Origin: Diphasiastrum complanatum
Taxonomy: Eukaryota > Streptophyta > Lycopodiopsida > Lycopodiales > Lycopodiaceae
DNA: 64,000 bases
Assembly (NCBI GenBank): GCA_029204225.1
Contig: CM055105.1
Span: 10,216,927 to 10,280,926, forward strand
Direction: 5' to 3'
The position numbers were made by a program, and so were the translations under genes. The notes below the pieces were generated by a model. It was not told the DNA's origin, did no database searches, and saw only the letters and a list, made by a program, of their open reading frames with translations. Numbering within the stretch: position 1 is the stretch's first letter; each line of letters begins with the position of its first letter. Positions 21,659 to 33,960 of the stretch are shown in pieces.

Positions 21659-22232
21659 TCACACTCCCTCTTCAACTAGTTTTAGCATAGACTTTGATAA
21701 TACTCCAAGTGAAGTCCTATGCTTCATGAACAAGTCTTTTCCCAATGCTTTGGTGAAGATATCAGTTACAGATTCCCTTGAAGACACATGTTGAAGCTCC
21801 ACTTCCTTTGCAATGACTCGCTCCCTCACAAAATGATACTGTATCTCAATATGCTTGCTCCTAGCATGAAAGATAGGATTGGATGCCATTCTTTGGGCTG
21901 ATTGATTGTCACAAAAAATGATTGGGATCTCTGAAAAATCCAGCAAGTGAAGGTCCTTGATCATCCTTTTGATCCATACCATCTCCTTTGTGCAATGTGT
22001 AAGAGCTTTGTACTCGGCCTCACTAGATGACAATGAGATAGTGGCTTGTTTCTTTGACATCCATGATATAGCTCCATCAACTATGAAAATACAATAAGAA
22101 CTAATGGAATTCTTATCCATTACATCTCCAGCATAGTCCGAATCTGAAAATCCAAAAAGATTAGGTGATGATCCCTCATACAATATGCCAAAATCTCGAG
22201 TTCCAATGATGTACCTCAAAAACTCGCTTTCC
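21659..22232 (-). pseudogene. C3 RNase H domain
   Basis: The frame reads LRYIIGTRDFGILYEG, YAGDVMDKNSISSY, SLSSSEAEYKALTHCTKEM, SKHIEIQYHFVRERV, VTDIFTKALGKDLFMKHR and ends at the 3' LTR. The domain is complete in frame but detached from any RT. Confidence 0.8.
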
Positions 22233-22234
22233 TA

Positions 22235-23270
22235 GCTTCCAATGCTCCTAGCATAGTTTTTGCCAATAGAACTTTGATCCATCATAAGAATGATCTTCTT
22301 TTCAATGATCATGTAATGCTCAAAATAGAAACAACCATAATTGATATAGAGAATAGTGTCCACTTGGGATGCTTCACTATTTCTTACATCAATTTTACAT
22401 GTAAAAATGTGACTAGAACATGAAGAATCAAATAGAATGTAAATGAAATAATTCCACCATGCTTCCAGCTCTAAACTCTCTGGAAAAATACAGCAAACAA
22501 ACAATAAATGTGAGTGATCAACTTTTGCTTGCATGTCTCCTCCTTCTTTGTCCTTTGTTGCCTTGTATCCACCATGATACTCCATGAATGAGCCTCCATC
22601 TTCATCTTGCCACAAGAAACCATCAAACCTTGGAAATCCATGAGTAGGTGAGTACATTAATGATGCAAATCCAGCACCACATGACTCCATAAACCAAACA
22701 CAGGAAAAGACCATGAATTCACCAAAAATTGACAATCTCCAAGTATTGGCACCAAGTAGCTCAACACTTGAGAACTTAGCCATGGATGAGTGACATAATG
22801 AACCTCCAATAGCTTCATTTCCATCAGCAAAATCAGCCAAGTATGCTAGTACAAATCCAACATCAAAACAATGCTCACCAATGTAGGTAGTTTTACCATA
22901 TCTTGACAATTTGCACACATCCACATGAAATTGCTCAAACATGAGATAGAACAAGTAAAGTAACACTTGAACAACACTTCCTTGCTGCTCCTTTGACCTT
23001 ACTTGAGTCTTCAATATGCTTCAAAAACAGATCCATAACACCTTTGCCAATTACCTCTCCTTTGATGCTCTTGACTAGCTCCAAATTGCCAATTTCCCTT
23101 TTGACTAGTTGAAGCGCTTTGAGATCAACCTCTTGATCTTCAACTTGACCATTAAAGTCATTCAACAAAATTTGTTTTCCAGATCCATTACTTGATTTTA
23201 CAGCAAGATAACATCTATCCACTTGCATAGCTCCATGTACACAAGAAGATCCTCCAAAAGATGTTCCACT
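22235..23270 (-). other. About 1 kb of unrelated sequence replacing the C3 reverse transcriptase
   Basis: Between EWIQAMDLEYRSLMK (ending near 23275) and LRYIIGTRDFGILYEG (starting near 22232) a copia element should carry RT with YVDD. Instead there are open but unrecognised frames (for example 22232-23014, 260 codons, with NTWRLSIFGEF and FPRFDGFLWQDEDGG). No RT motif occurs in any frame. Captured host sequence is possible but the donor is unknown. Confidence 0.6.
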
Positions 23271-24803
23271 CTTCATAAGAGATCGATACTCAAGATCCAT
23301 TGCTTGGATCCACTCCTCTTCTTTCCTTTCTTGACCTACACTTGTAGGCTCATCCAAAGAGGTTAGGAAAGCAACATAGTTTCCAGAAACTACTTGCTTA
23401 TCCTTTTGATCATATGTGAGCCTTGAAGGTACTTGTCTTTCTCTTGATGTTCTCCTTGGCTTTTGACTTGATGAAGGTCCATCATCACCACCATCCAAAG
23501 TAGGATCCTTATCATCAACATCAAGAATGTTAGATCCATCTACTTTACCATAAATCATGCTTGAAGACACCTTTGGAATGTTTTCCTCATCAAAAATGAC
23601 ATCTCTACCAACAATCACTTTGTTAGTAGAAGGAATGTAAACCTCGTAGGCTTTACTCACCTCACTATATCCAACAAAAATACCTCTTCTTGAAGATGGA
23701 TCCTCCTTGGTCCTATCATCAAGAGTAATGTTGACATAGCATGTGCATCTAAAGGTTCTTAGAAAGTTGACACTTGGCCTCCTCTTTAATAGCATCTCAA
23801 AAGGTGTCCTTCCATCCAAAATAGCACTCGGCCACCTATTGCACAAGAAATTGGCACACAACAAAGCTTGATCCCAAAATGGTTTGTCAAGATTAGCACT
23901 TAACCTCATAGCTTTAGAACTTTCACATAAAGTCCTATTCTTCCTTTCAGCCACTCCATTTTGTCCTGGAGTCCTTGATGTTGTATACTCCCTCTTGATC
24001 CCATGCTCATCACAAAAGGCCTTGAACTTGTTAGATATCTACTCACCACCATTGTCACCTCTCAAGCACTTGATCTTTGTCGAGAATTGGTTCTCCCTTG
24101 CATTCTTGAACTTGACAAAGACATCATACACTTCATCCTTGCTCTTTAGTAGATAGATCCAACAAAATCTACTAAAATCATCAATGAATGTTACATACAT
24201 CTTAGCTCCAATATTGCTAATTGTAATAAATCCATGAATATCCGAATGTACAAGTTGAATAGGCTTTGTAGATCTAGAAATAGATCTAGTATAAGGTAGT
24301 CTATGTGACTTAGACAAAGCACAAGACTCACAAACATGCTTGTCATTACTTAAGGAGCTTGGAAGACCAATCACAACCTTCTTCCTTGCCATTACCTCCA
24401 ATGACTTGAAGTTGAGGTGTCCCATCCTTTTGTGCCAAACCTCTTGAATAGAAATTTGCTTCCTTGCAACACATCCAACTTGGTTAGCAATAACACAAGC
24501 ATCAAGTTTGAGCACCTTCCCTTGTCTTTTACCTTTTCCAATCAAGACATCCTTCCTTTTGATCAAACAAACATCTCCATCAAACTCCACCTTGAGGCCC
24601 TTACTTAGCATTTGACTCACACTAAGCAAATTCTTGGTAATAGATGGAATAAACAAGACATCCTCCAAATGAAGCATCCACTTGATCTTGTCCTTTAGAC
24701 CACTTGCTTTTGGTTTTGCCCTTGAATTTGCCCTTTGTGAACATAGCATCCTCTTGAAGTGTCGATGTAGATCCACCTCTTGCTTGAAGCCTATATTCCT
24801 CAT
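22935..24803 (-). pseudogene. C3 integrase and linker
   Basis: 24039-24803 holds the pre-integrase zinc region (VWHKRMGHLNFKSL...CESCALSKSH) and the first catalytic residue (LVHSDIHG). The second Asp is in LRGDNGGE, followed by one stop codon. The third residue is in NGVAERKNRT (just below 23954), then the integrase C-terminal linker (FVGYSEVSKAYEVY) and DEPTSVGQ...EWIQAMDLEYRSLMK. At about 23270 the copia frame ends and unrelated sequence takes over. Apart from the stop, the DDE residues are present. Confidence 0.8.
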
Positions 24804-25356
24804 TGATCAATATCTCTTGAAGATCCATCAAACTTGGCAAAGTCTTTTGAATAGCAATACTTTGAACAATGTTAGCATGAGCATCCAACAAGCCATTAAG
24901 AATCACTTGAATAAGCTCTCCTTCCTTAATGCTTTCATCTATGCAAGCTAACTCATCATTCAATGCTTTCATTCTCAAAACAAAAGTACTTGGACTTTCT
25001 TCATTCTTTTGCAAACAAGAAAAGATTTGTCTTCTTAGAGTCAACACTCTAGAAGTAGACTTGGATTAATAAAGCTTCTTCAATAAACTCCAAGCTTCCA
25101 AAGATGATGTGCACTTACCAACTTCCTTGAGAAGTTCATTGGTAACATTCATCTTTATCATGTGTAGAGCCTTCTTGGCCCTCTTGTCATACCTCAAATG
25201 ATCTTGTTGTGTTGTTGGTCTCTCCTCCAAACCTACAACAATATCCAAAATATCATTCATCTCAAGAAGTGACTCCATCTTCACTTTCCGTAATGAATAG
25301 TTACTTGAGGTAAGCCTATCATTGGCTTCCAACATGACTCCAATTGAGGTTGCCAT
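24622..25356 (-). pseudogene. C3 Gag (UBN2-type), broken
   Basis: The frame starts MATSIGVMLEANDRL with NYSLRKVKMESLL, the typical copia Gag N-terminus. It continues through a stop near 25066 into the UBN2 region (LRRQIFSCLQKNEESPS, VILNGLLDAH, LPSLMDLQEIL). The CCHC zinc knuckle and the protease DSGA motif expected next are missing: the frame jumps from KGKTKSKWSKG to the integrase leader near 24700. Confidence 0.75.
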
Positions 25357-26530
25357 GTAGCAATGACCTGATCTTCTCTTTCAACCTGTTTCAATGCACA
25401 AAGCACTCCTTTGAACAACAACAAATGCTTTCAAAAGAAATCACCAAGATTTGAAACTATCTCACAAATTCTCTTCTAGCACTTATCCAAGATTGAAACA
25501 CACTTAAATGAAGTCCAGCAACCTCACTATCTAGAGATCCAATCCAAATTAGAGTTTTAACAAAATCACAAAAAATTGACTATTCCAAATCTACATGCAA
25601 ATGCTGAAAATTTGATATGCAATCTATAAGCCACCACTTGGGCTGAACCAATGATCCAAAAATCGGCCAAATCCAGCATGTGAATTCAAAAAACAAAATT
25701 GAACAAGTATATTGACCTATTTAGTGTTTTGATCTACAAAAGATCCAATCTACAAAAGCAAAAAATCCGATTTTGGTGTAGAATCCTCTCTAGCATGCTC
25801 TAGACTTGATATCTTCACCAAATCATTGATAGATCTGATTTCCTTCTTCATAACCTGAAACACAAGCTCTGATACCATGTGATAGATTTCAGATCCTTAA
25901 GATCCAATCTACTTGAATGATCTTTGGTTAGAAAGAGAAATACACTACCAATTTCACCAATGTAGAAAAATCAGCATCTACACACAATTTGAGATGCAAA
26001 CACTAATAAAACTTGATCAAACTTGAATGAAATGATTATGTACTGTTGCTATCCATACAAAACCAGCAAGCTACTGTATTTCACACGTGCGGATCAAAAA
26101 ATAGCAAATATAGATCATTCTACACATAGAATTGTAAGCAATCACCAAGATAGTGCACCAATGGATAGTAGAACCCAAGAGAACCATGTATAAGCATGAA
26201 ATGAGATAGAGAAGAGAGAAGATGACTCTCTCCACGAGTTACATCCTTTTATAACAGGTCCAAACCCTATTTGGCCACTTGGCTTTCCCACCAAAATGCT
26301 AACCCTACCAATTTTGGGTCTAGATTCAATGTACCCAACTTATTCGAATTGAATCTACTCAAACTCGCATTCTATCTTTTCCACACTTTCAAAATGTGTT
26401 TATTTGAGTGAAATTTAGACTAATAAACTTTGAAAAGTCAACCTCTAAGTCTAAAACAAGTTTTGGCCTCAATATGCCAAATATGGAAATATTGCAAAAT
26501 GTGATGAAACTAGTTGAATCTATCACATTT

Positions 26531-29150
26531 CTTGTATGTGTAAGCTGCATCAATTTTCTTTCTTCTTCAGTCCTCGAACAATTTTCATTCGTCAATACTA
26601 TTCCTACAAGCATTGGAGTATTCACTCCTTTGCAATTCAGCATCCCGAAATTTTCTAAGATTTTTTGGGTATATCTGGACCGATGAAGGTACAATTTACC
26701 TCTTTCATAGTCCCTGTCAATCTGTAAGCCAAGATAACATCTGTCTTCTCCCAGATTTGCAATCTCAAAATGTTTCATACTTCACTTCAACAATAAGCTT
26801 CTCACTTTTGCAGAGTATTAGAGCGTCGTCCACATACACAGCTACAATGATGATCTTTCCATCTGTAATTCTTACATAGACATTGGAATCAGCCATTAGT
26901 GGCTTGAATCCCAAGGATTTCAGGGCTTGATCTTTCTTCTTGTACCATTGTCGCGCTGACTGCTTCAGACCGTAGATACTCCTATGCATTATGCATGCGT
27001 AAGTAGGAAGTGAATTCGAGACATAGCCTGGGGGTTGATCCATGTAGACTTCTTCGTCCAGCTCACCATGTAAGAAGGTTGTCTTCTTGTCCACAATGTG
27101 AATCCTGAGATCATAAACAACTGCAAATGCAAATAATAAACGTAGGGACGAATGTTTCACGACAGAAGAGAAGGTCTCAGAATAGTCAATACCATATATC
27201 TGAGAAAATCCCTTCGCCACAAGTCTTGTTTTATACTTTGAGACATCTCCATCTAGTTCATACTTCATCTTGTATACCCACTTGCATTTTACAGTCTTTC
27301 GCTTATCTAGTAATGGCTGCAACGTCCATACCTGGTTCTTCCTCATGGATTCCATCTCCTCATTCATGGCTTGGATCCATTTGTCCTTCTCTGGACATTC
27401 AATTGCTTCCTCAAATGTCTGTAGAAGTTGAGCTACCTGGCACATATCTTGTTGCAATACTTTTGTCTTTATCTACTCTGCTAGGTCTGAAACCATTTTG
27501 GTTTACAAGTACTATAGCAGTAGGCTGCCTCTCAAATTTTTCTTCCTCTAATTTGTCACTTGAATGAGACGCAGCTCAAACATCTTCATTTGAGTGTTCA
27601 TCCTCTGCTCTCTCTGTCATAGTTGGCAGATCATAGTATTGTCTTTCAAGAACTTCATAACTGATAGGATCATCATTGGCCATCGTTCTGCTCTCATCAA
27701 ATTTGACATCTCTGACTTTCCTAGTATGACTAATTATTGTCATATCCTACAAGATATCCCTGTTTTGCTTTCTCATCAAGCCTCTTTCGAAGCTTATCAG
27801 GAACATGTGCATATGCTGCACAACCAAAGATACGAATGTGAGTCAGATTGGGTTTTCTACCCCACCATAATTTGTGTGGTGTCGTGTGAGGAACACCAGA
27901 CTTTCCTGTCTTATTCTGAATGTAAGCAACTATAGCTACTGCTTCAGCCCACAACACTCTTGGAGCCTTCGAGTAGGCCATCATGCATCTGGCAGCTTCC
28001 ATTAGAGTCATGTTCTTTCTTTTTGCAATACCGTTGTGCTGTGGTGTATAAGATGCAGTCCTTCTGTGAATACCATGATCATTGCAGAAGTCAGTAAATC
28101 GATTCGAGATGTATTCTCCACCTCAATCTCTTTTGATCTGCTTCACTTTATTACCAGTGCATCTATCTGCCCAACTCACAAACTTTGTGAATTTGTCATG
28201 CTTATGATTTATTGTGAATAAAATAGACTCTGACAAATTTACTGTAATCACCAATAAAGGTAATGTAATATTTTGATCCTCCTACTAAGATCACAATGAA
28301 AGGTCCACAGATGTCATAATGCACTAACTCTAGAATCTTGGTCGTTCTATAGGAGTTCTTGACAAAAGGAGTGCGTGACATCTTACCCTTCAGACATGCA
28401 TCCTAGGTCATCAAACTAGTTGCATTCAAGATGCTCACCCCTGAGATTGCTCCATGATGGCTTGCTTGATATAGTGCCATTGAATTAATATGGCATAGTC
28501 TCTTGTGCCATAGAGTATCTGGTGAATCATCATGAGTTTGATGCACTTGATCTGCAGTAGGCATACCTTCAAGTGGTACAGATTGTCTTTTCTTCTACCT
28601 TGAGTGATTAGAGTACTGGTACTTGCATCAACAACGTTGCATGCTTCATCTGAGAATGTTACATGCATCCCTGCATCAGCTATTCTTGCCACTGATAGCA
28701 AGTCCTACTGTAGTGTAGGCACGAATAGAACATTTTCGAGTCATCTATCTCTGTCGTTTGTGTTGAGCCACAATGAACCAATACCATTCACTTGATATTT
28801 TTATCCATCTCCAAGAACAATAAATCTTGATGGATCTGCACTTCGGAAATCAGACATAATTCATCTTGATGTAACGAAGTGTGAGGTAGCTTTTGAATCA
28901 AGAAATACCTCATGTGTGTCAAGTGTTGATATTGCACACATGTCTACACAAATGTAGGCAATCGAATTACCATGATTCGATCTTTCTTCATTCATCTTTG
29001 AGCTCTTTGGCTCCTCGACATAGGATGAACTATTATTCTTCTCCTATCTAAGTTGAGCTGATTTGTTTCTTGGGTTCAGGCGGCAGTCCATGGCTGCATG
29101 ACCCTTTTTGTCACAGTGGATACACTCAATTTTTGGATTAAGCCAACCAG
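26531..29150 (-). pseudogene. Copia C2, 5' part (Gag knuckle to RT)
   Basis: On the minus strand, from high to low: zinc knuckle CIHCDKKGHAAMDC (about 29085-29130); degraded protease (DSKATSHFV); integrase fragments ending MTLMEAARCMMAYSK...FGCAAYAHVP (27730-28011); RT 26765-27457 with WIQAMNEEMESM, KCKWVYKMKYELDG, AKGFSQIYGIDYSETF, YGLKQSARQWY and YVDD; then LGLQIDRDYERGKLYLHRSRY up to the C3 insertion. Several stops and shifts. It is cut at about 29150 by the gypsy pol relic on the other strand. Confidence 0.8.
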
Positions 29151-29159
29151 AATCGATAG

Positions 29160-31987
29160 TATGTCCTTTCCTTTCAAAAAGAAAACGTTATACATTGGAT
29201 GATGTGGTTATCATGCTACCTAAAGCACATCGTGAACCTGAAGAACCCGTGCCAGATTCAAAAGATGTTTATGATGGCCCAGCTAGGACACAGCCAATGA
29301 ATCTTGACGAACGAGGAAAACTAGATAAGATTGCACAAGTTGGATCACAACTTAATCCTGAACAGTATCAAGCACTCCGCATGTTACTTATTAAATATCA
29401 AGATTTCTTTTCATGGACTAAGTATGTATAGATTAAGTATCAAGGTCACAAAGTCTATCGTTGTAATCCTAATGTTGCAAATTTGATAAAGAAAGAACTT
29501 CAGAGACTGCTTGATGCCGATTCATCTATGAGATCAAGCATACCGAATGGATCTCACCGATTGTCATTGTTCCTAAGAAGAATGGGAGATTGAGAATCTG
29601 TGTGAATCTGAAGGCGTTGAACAAAGTGATGCGAAAAAATCAATTTTCGTTACCTTTTACTAAAAGCAGTTTGGATCACCTTGCTGGAACGAAAGCTTAT
29701 AGTTTCCTGAATGGATTTAGTGGTTACAACCAGGTTAAGATAGTATTTAACGATCGCCACAAAACTGCTTTTGCAATAGAATGGGGAACCTATGCTTACA
29801 AAGTGATGCCGTTTGGACTCTGTAATGCACCAAGTTCATTCCAACGAGTAATGCAATTTGCTTTTAAAGATTATCTACAAAAATTTCTGAAAATTTACTT
29901 AGATGACCTGGGAGTCCATATAGTACAGATGCAGACCACCTGGATCGATTGGAGAAAGTATTTGAAAGATGCCGCAAATATCAAATTTCTCTAAATCCAG
30001 AAAAATGCCAGATATGGCATGGAGTTGTGCTTGGACATGTGATATCAAGACATGGTATTGCCACCGATTATTCTAAGATCAAGATTGTTTTGGAATTGCG
30101 ACCGCCAACAACAATTCGTGGAGTTTATGTGCTTATGGGTCATGCGAACTACTATCGAATTTTTATTATCTTCTTTGCGGATTTAGCACGCCCTATATAC
30201 AAACTGACTATTGTTCCTATTTGGACAGTAGAGGCATTAGAAGTCTTTGAAAAGTTTAAAAAAGCATTAACTTCAGCATCAATATTGCGTTCTCTAGATT
30301 GGACGATTGAATTTCATGTTCACACAGATGCCTCAATATATGCCATTGGATCAGTTTTGACGCAGCCAGGAGATTATAAGAAGGATTATCCTATACGATT
30401 TGCAAGCAGACAAATTATAGATCCAAAGAAGAATTACTCAACAACAGAATGTGAAGCGTTAGCCATGATTTTTTCTGTTCGGAAATTTTGTCACTACCTC
30501 ATGGAAATGCACTTTGTATTTTATACGGATCACCAACTGTTACTTTACTTGGTAAACAAGACATGTAATACTAGACGTATTGCAAGATGGTTATTGTTAT
30601 TGACTAAATTTGACTTTCGAATTGTGGTTCAAAAGGGGATCTAGCCGATCACATTTCGTGAATTGAATCTGCACCAGTTAACACTAAAGTGGATGATGAA
30701 TTACCAGATGTTGCATTGTTCTATGTCGGAGCCGCAGATATTGTTGAGTACCTGATGCTAGAAAAACCAAATCACTCCTTGACAAAAGTACAAAAGAGAC
30801 AATTGATTCACAAGGCTCAACCTTATCAATTGATTGTAGGACAGTTGTATTGTCGTGGATCAGACAATATTCTACGTAGATGTGTTTTACTGCAAGAAGT
30901 CCCAGATTTAACCATGTTTTCATATGATGGCATGGGCGGAGGACACTTCTTTACAAATATTATTGTTCGCAAACTTTTGCAATCAAGTTGTTGGTGGCCT
31001 ACGTTTCATAAGGACACAAAAACTTTTATTCATACATGTAATATTTGCCAGCGAGCACGACGACCTTCTCGACAAAACTATGAACCCTTGCATCCGGTTT
31101 TATCGCAAGCACCGTTTGAAAAATGGGGACTGGAGTATGTTGGTCCTATTCATCCTGCCACGCAAGGATCTCAAGCCCGATACATTACGTAGCAACTGAT
31201 TATATGACTAAGTGCGTTGAAGCCAAAGTTGTCAAAGTTGCTGATGCGAAATCTATGGCCAAGTTTCTGTATGAAAATATTATAATCAGATTTGGATGTC
31301 CGATTGAGATTGTCAGTGACCGGGGTACACACTTTGTTAATCAAACAATAAAGTGTTTACTGGAAGATTATTTTTGTTTACATAGATTTAGCACTCCCTA
31401 CTATCTCAGAGGGAATGGCCAAGCTAAATCTTCCAATAAGATTCTTTGCACCATTATCACAAAGATAGTTGAAGCAAGTCGGTCTGATTGGGAACATAAA
31501 CTGTATGCAGCATTATGGGCATTCAGAATCGCTTCACAAAAATAGTACAAATCAAACACCCTTTCAACAGGTCTATGGTCAAGATGTTGTCATGCCGATT
31601 GAATTTTTAATCCCATCTTTACGCATAGTGACAACAAAACAGTTAAATGATGATAAGTTTTTACAACTACGTCATGAAGTGTTGCACAACTTATGTGAAA
31701 CCCGATTGATGGCAATTCATGCATTAGCAGCAGAGAAAACCCGCTGGAAGGCATGGCACGATCGTCGATTGAACAAAAAAGATCTGAAAGCAGGAGATCT
31801 TGCATTGATGTACAAAACCAAGTTGATCAAGGGAAAATTGAAGTTTACTGGTGAAGGCCCGTATCAAGTGAAGGAAATCCTGAACTATGGCACAGTAATT
31901 CTTGAACACTTGGATGGAAAACGATTTGATACTTCGGTGAATGGCAGCCGATTACGCAAGTTTTGGCAACCGGCTCTGCTAGATTAA
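29160..31987 (+). pseudogene. Gypsy pol relic (RT, RNase H, integrase)
   Basis: In order: pre-RT leader (RKRYTLDDVVIMLPKAHRE); RT with SPIVIVPKKNGRLRICVNLK, FLNGFSGYNQVKI, MPFGLCNAPSSFQ and the active-site box YLDD (about 29900); RNase H with FHVHTDASIYAIGSVL; integrase zinc region with HTCNICQRARRPSRQ; catalytic core; C-terminal part with GPYQVKEILNYG ending at the stop 31987. At least four frame changes or stops interrupt it (near 29430, 29930, 30640 and 31190-31545). In the core WGLEYVGP has Glu for the usual first Asp and GQAKSSNK has Lys for the catalytic Glu, so integrase is dead. No LTRs were assigned. Confidence 0.85.
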
Positions 31988-32732
31988 CAAGCCTGATTTC
32001 TAGGATTTTAATTTTATTTGTTTTTCAATTTTTTGTTTTCAATATTTCTTTTGTTCAGTTTTTGCGTGAAAAAGATAGTGAAAAAAAAATTGAGAAAAGA
32101 CTGATGAGCAAAAGTCAGAAAAGTCATCAACATGGGAAAAAGGAAGAACAGTATTTTTGATGAAAAATGACTTAGAAAATCACTATTTTGGTCAGATTGG
32201 CGCTGAGCCTCCAAACTGTACATCCACTTCAAATTTATCTAATTTGAGTTGGGCAAAGATTCATGTGCAGGAAAAATCCAATTTTTGAATCAGACGAAGG
32301 ATCAGTAAAATGCCATTTTGAAAACCTTCGCCGACCTGCTAGATGATCTTAAAATGTCAAAATTAGGTTGGCCATAGCCTCAAATCTTGAAAAAATCATT
32401 TGTGACAGTACATGGGCGAAGGTTCATCCTTTGCCAGCCCTGGAAAACGTCCTCCTGATAGGTTCAGATCCCCAAAAACCTTCGTCGAGATGTTTATAGC
32501 CTATTTTCATAGTATTGTACATGCCTGCAAATTTTGGTTCAGAATTGATCAGCCAAACTAGTATTCAGTGTAATGGACCCACCAAATTCACCTATAAGTT
32601 GGCTGAATTCGATTCATTCCTCAATTGTGCTAGCAAAGCTCTTGGAAATTTTTCCCATGACCAAAGCCTTCCAAACTTCCTGAACTGCTTTCTGATATAC
32701 TTTTGTGCGTCTTACATTTCCTTTCTTCTCAT
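31988..32732 (+). other. Gypsy 3' non-coding region
   Basis: This follows the integrase stop. It is AT-rich, then has repeated ACCTTCGCCGA/GCGAAGG words (near 32296, 32326, 32413 and 32479) that can pair with each other. No gene was seen. Confidence 0.45.
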
Positions 32733-33960
32733 CATGTCTTCTACAGATACTTCCCAGTCTCCGTGTTATACTATCCATCGTGATGTTCCATCTGCAACAA
32801 ACATCATGATCCTTCCTAGCACGAGCATGGTCACTCGGTGGATGACCCTTGCAGAGCCTCTGCTCACTGCAATGGATATTCATGAGAGAGCCTTTTTGGC
32901 AGAATCAACATGGATTTCATCACTCTTGCCTTCAGTACGTGGAAGGAAGAGAAATACGAATTTTATATCACCTTTCAGGGAGCAACACACAAGGTGCGCG
33001 TCACGGAGGCCGCCCTTGCAACCATAGATATAGTGTTAGGTACACAAGCCTCATCCAATCATAAGCAGGCCAAACAGGTCATAAAGCCTTACATCGACCT
33101 CACCAATGATTTGCATTGGACCAACGACGGATACCTCCTTGAGGCCATCACTGAGCCTTCCATACATGCTGCTGCCCAGTTACTGAACAACTTCCTGATG
33201 GTTGGCAACCTCAGGAAAGACCGCATCACTTCACAAATCCTCCATAGGATAGTTGAGTCCTATACCAAGTTGGCCAAAGCCCCTCTTGAACCATATAATT
33301 GGTTCAAGACTGTTTCTGGTGAGCTCAAATGAGCTATTAAGAGCAATACTAAGCAACAGTTTGCTGTTGGTTCTTTGTTGTCTCTTCTAGCTGCCTCTCA
33401 CCTAGAAAACAAAATCCATGGCTTCCACTTGAGTTTTGTGCTTTCGGTCTATGAAGAAGCATCGGCCGAGTTGTCTCACCAGGCCTCGAGTTCACATAGT
33501 CGACGTCGTCCATGCAGCAAGATCGTTATTCCTTACTCGCCTTCCGCGTCACGACATCGCACTAGGCATACATCGTCAGCTGCGCTTCCGCCCCCTTCTG
33601 TTGTTCGCACTGAACTTCCTATTCCCCCCGCCTCTGATGCTTCCCTCACCTCTGCTTCCACACAAGGACAGTCTGTGACCATTGGGACTACCATTCCCAT
33701 CACAGCTGCCCAGGTCGCCTCACCCCGCACACCGAAGCTACTTCACCAAACACGCAGTATTTTATGGATATGTTCGATGATTCCGACCCCCTTAGGGCCT
33801 CCAAAATTGTTGAAATGGCCCAGAGCCCTGCGCCCTTTGAACTCCAATCCCCTGAAAAAGGATTTGAACAAATATTTGAGAAGTTTCTTGCAAACTTCTA
33901 CATTACCACGCACTCCACCAGCTCCATAATGCACAAAGACACTAATATGATATGAGTCCT
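32733..33960 (+). pseudogene. Unrecognised ORF region downstream of gypsy pol
   Basis: The frame from MSSTDTSQSPCYTI (32733) shifts near 32910 to ITLAFSTWKEEKYEFYITF, then ATHKVRVTEAALATIDIVLG and HAAAQLLNNFLMVGNLRKD, with a stop at 33332. It resumes with AIKSNTKQQFAVG and a Ser/Pro-rich tail to 33929. The helical region followed by a low-complexity tail vaguely resembles the 'putative plant transposon protein' domain found next to some gypsy pol genes. That is a weak impression, not an identification. Confidence 0.35.

Larger units (their letters stand above)
21016..26525 (-). mobile_element. Copia element C3, nested in C2, with two 646-bp LTRs
   Basis: The 3' LTR is 21016-21661 and the 5' LTR 25880-26525, both 646 bp and starting TGA(A/T)AGATTC on the minus strand. 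The primer site is at 25866-25877 and the polypurine tract GAAGAGGGAGTG is just inside the 3' LTR. TCTTG precedes the lower LTR and also follows the upper LTR, but there it is offset by four bases (CATT). C3 splits a C2 copia frame, so C3 inserted later. A third 646-bp LTR of the family is at 58102-58747. Confidence 0.9.
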
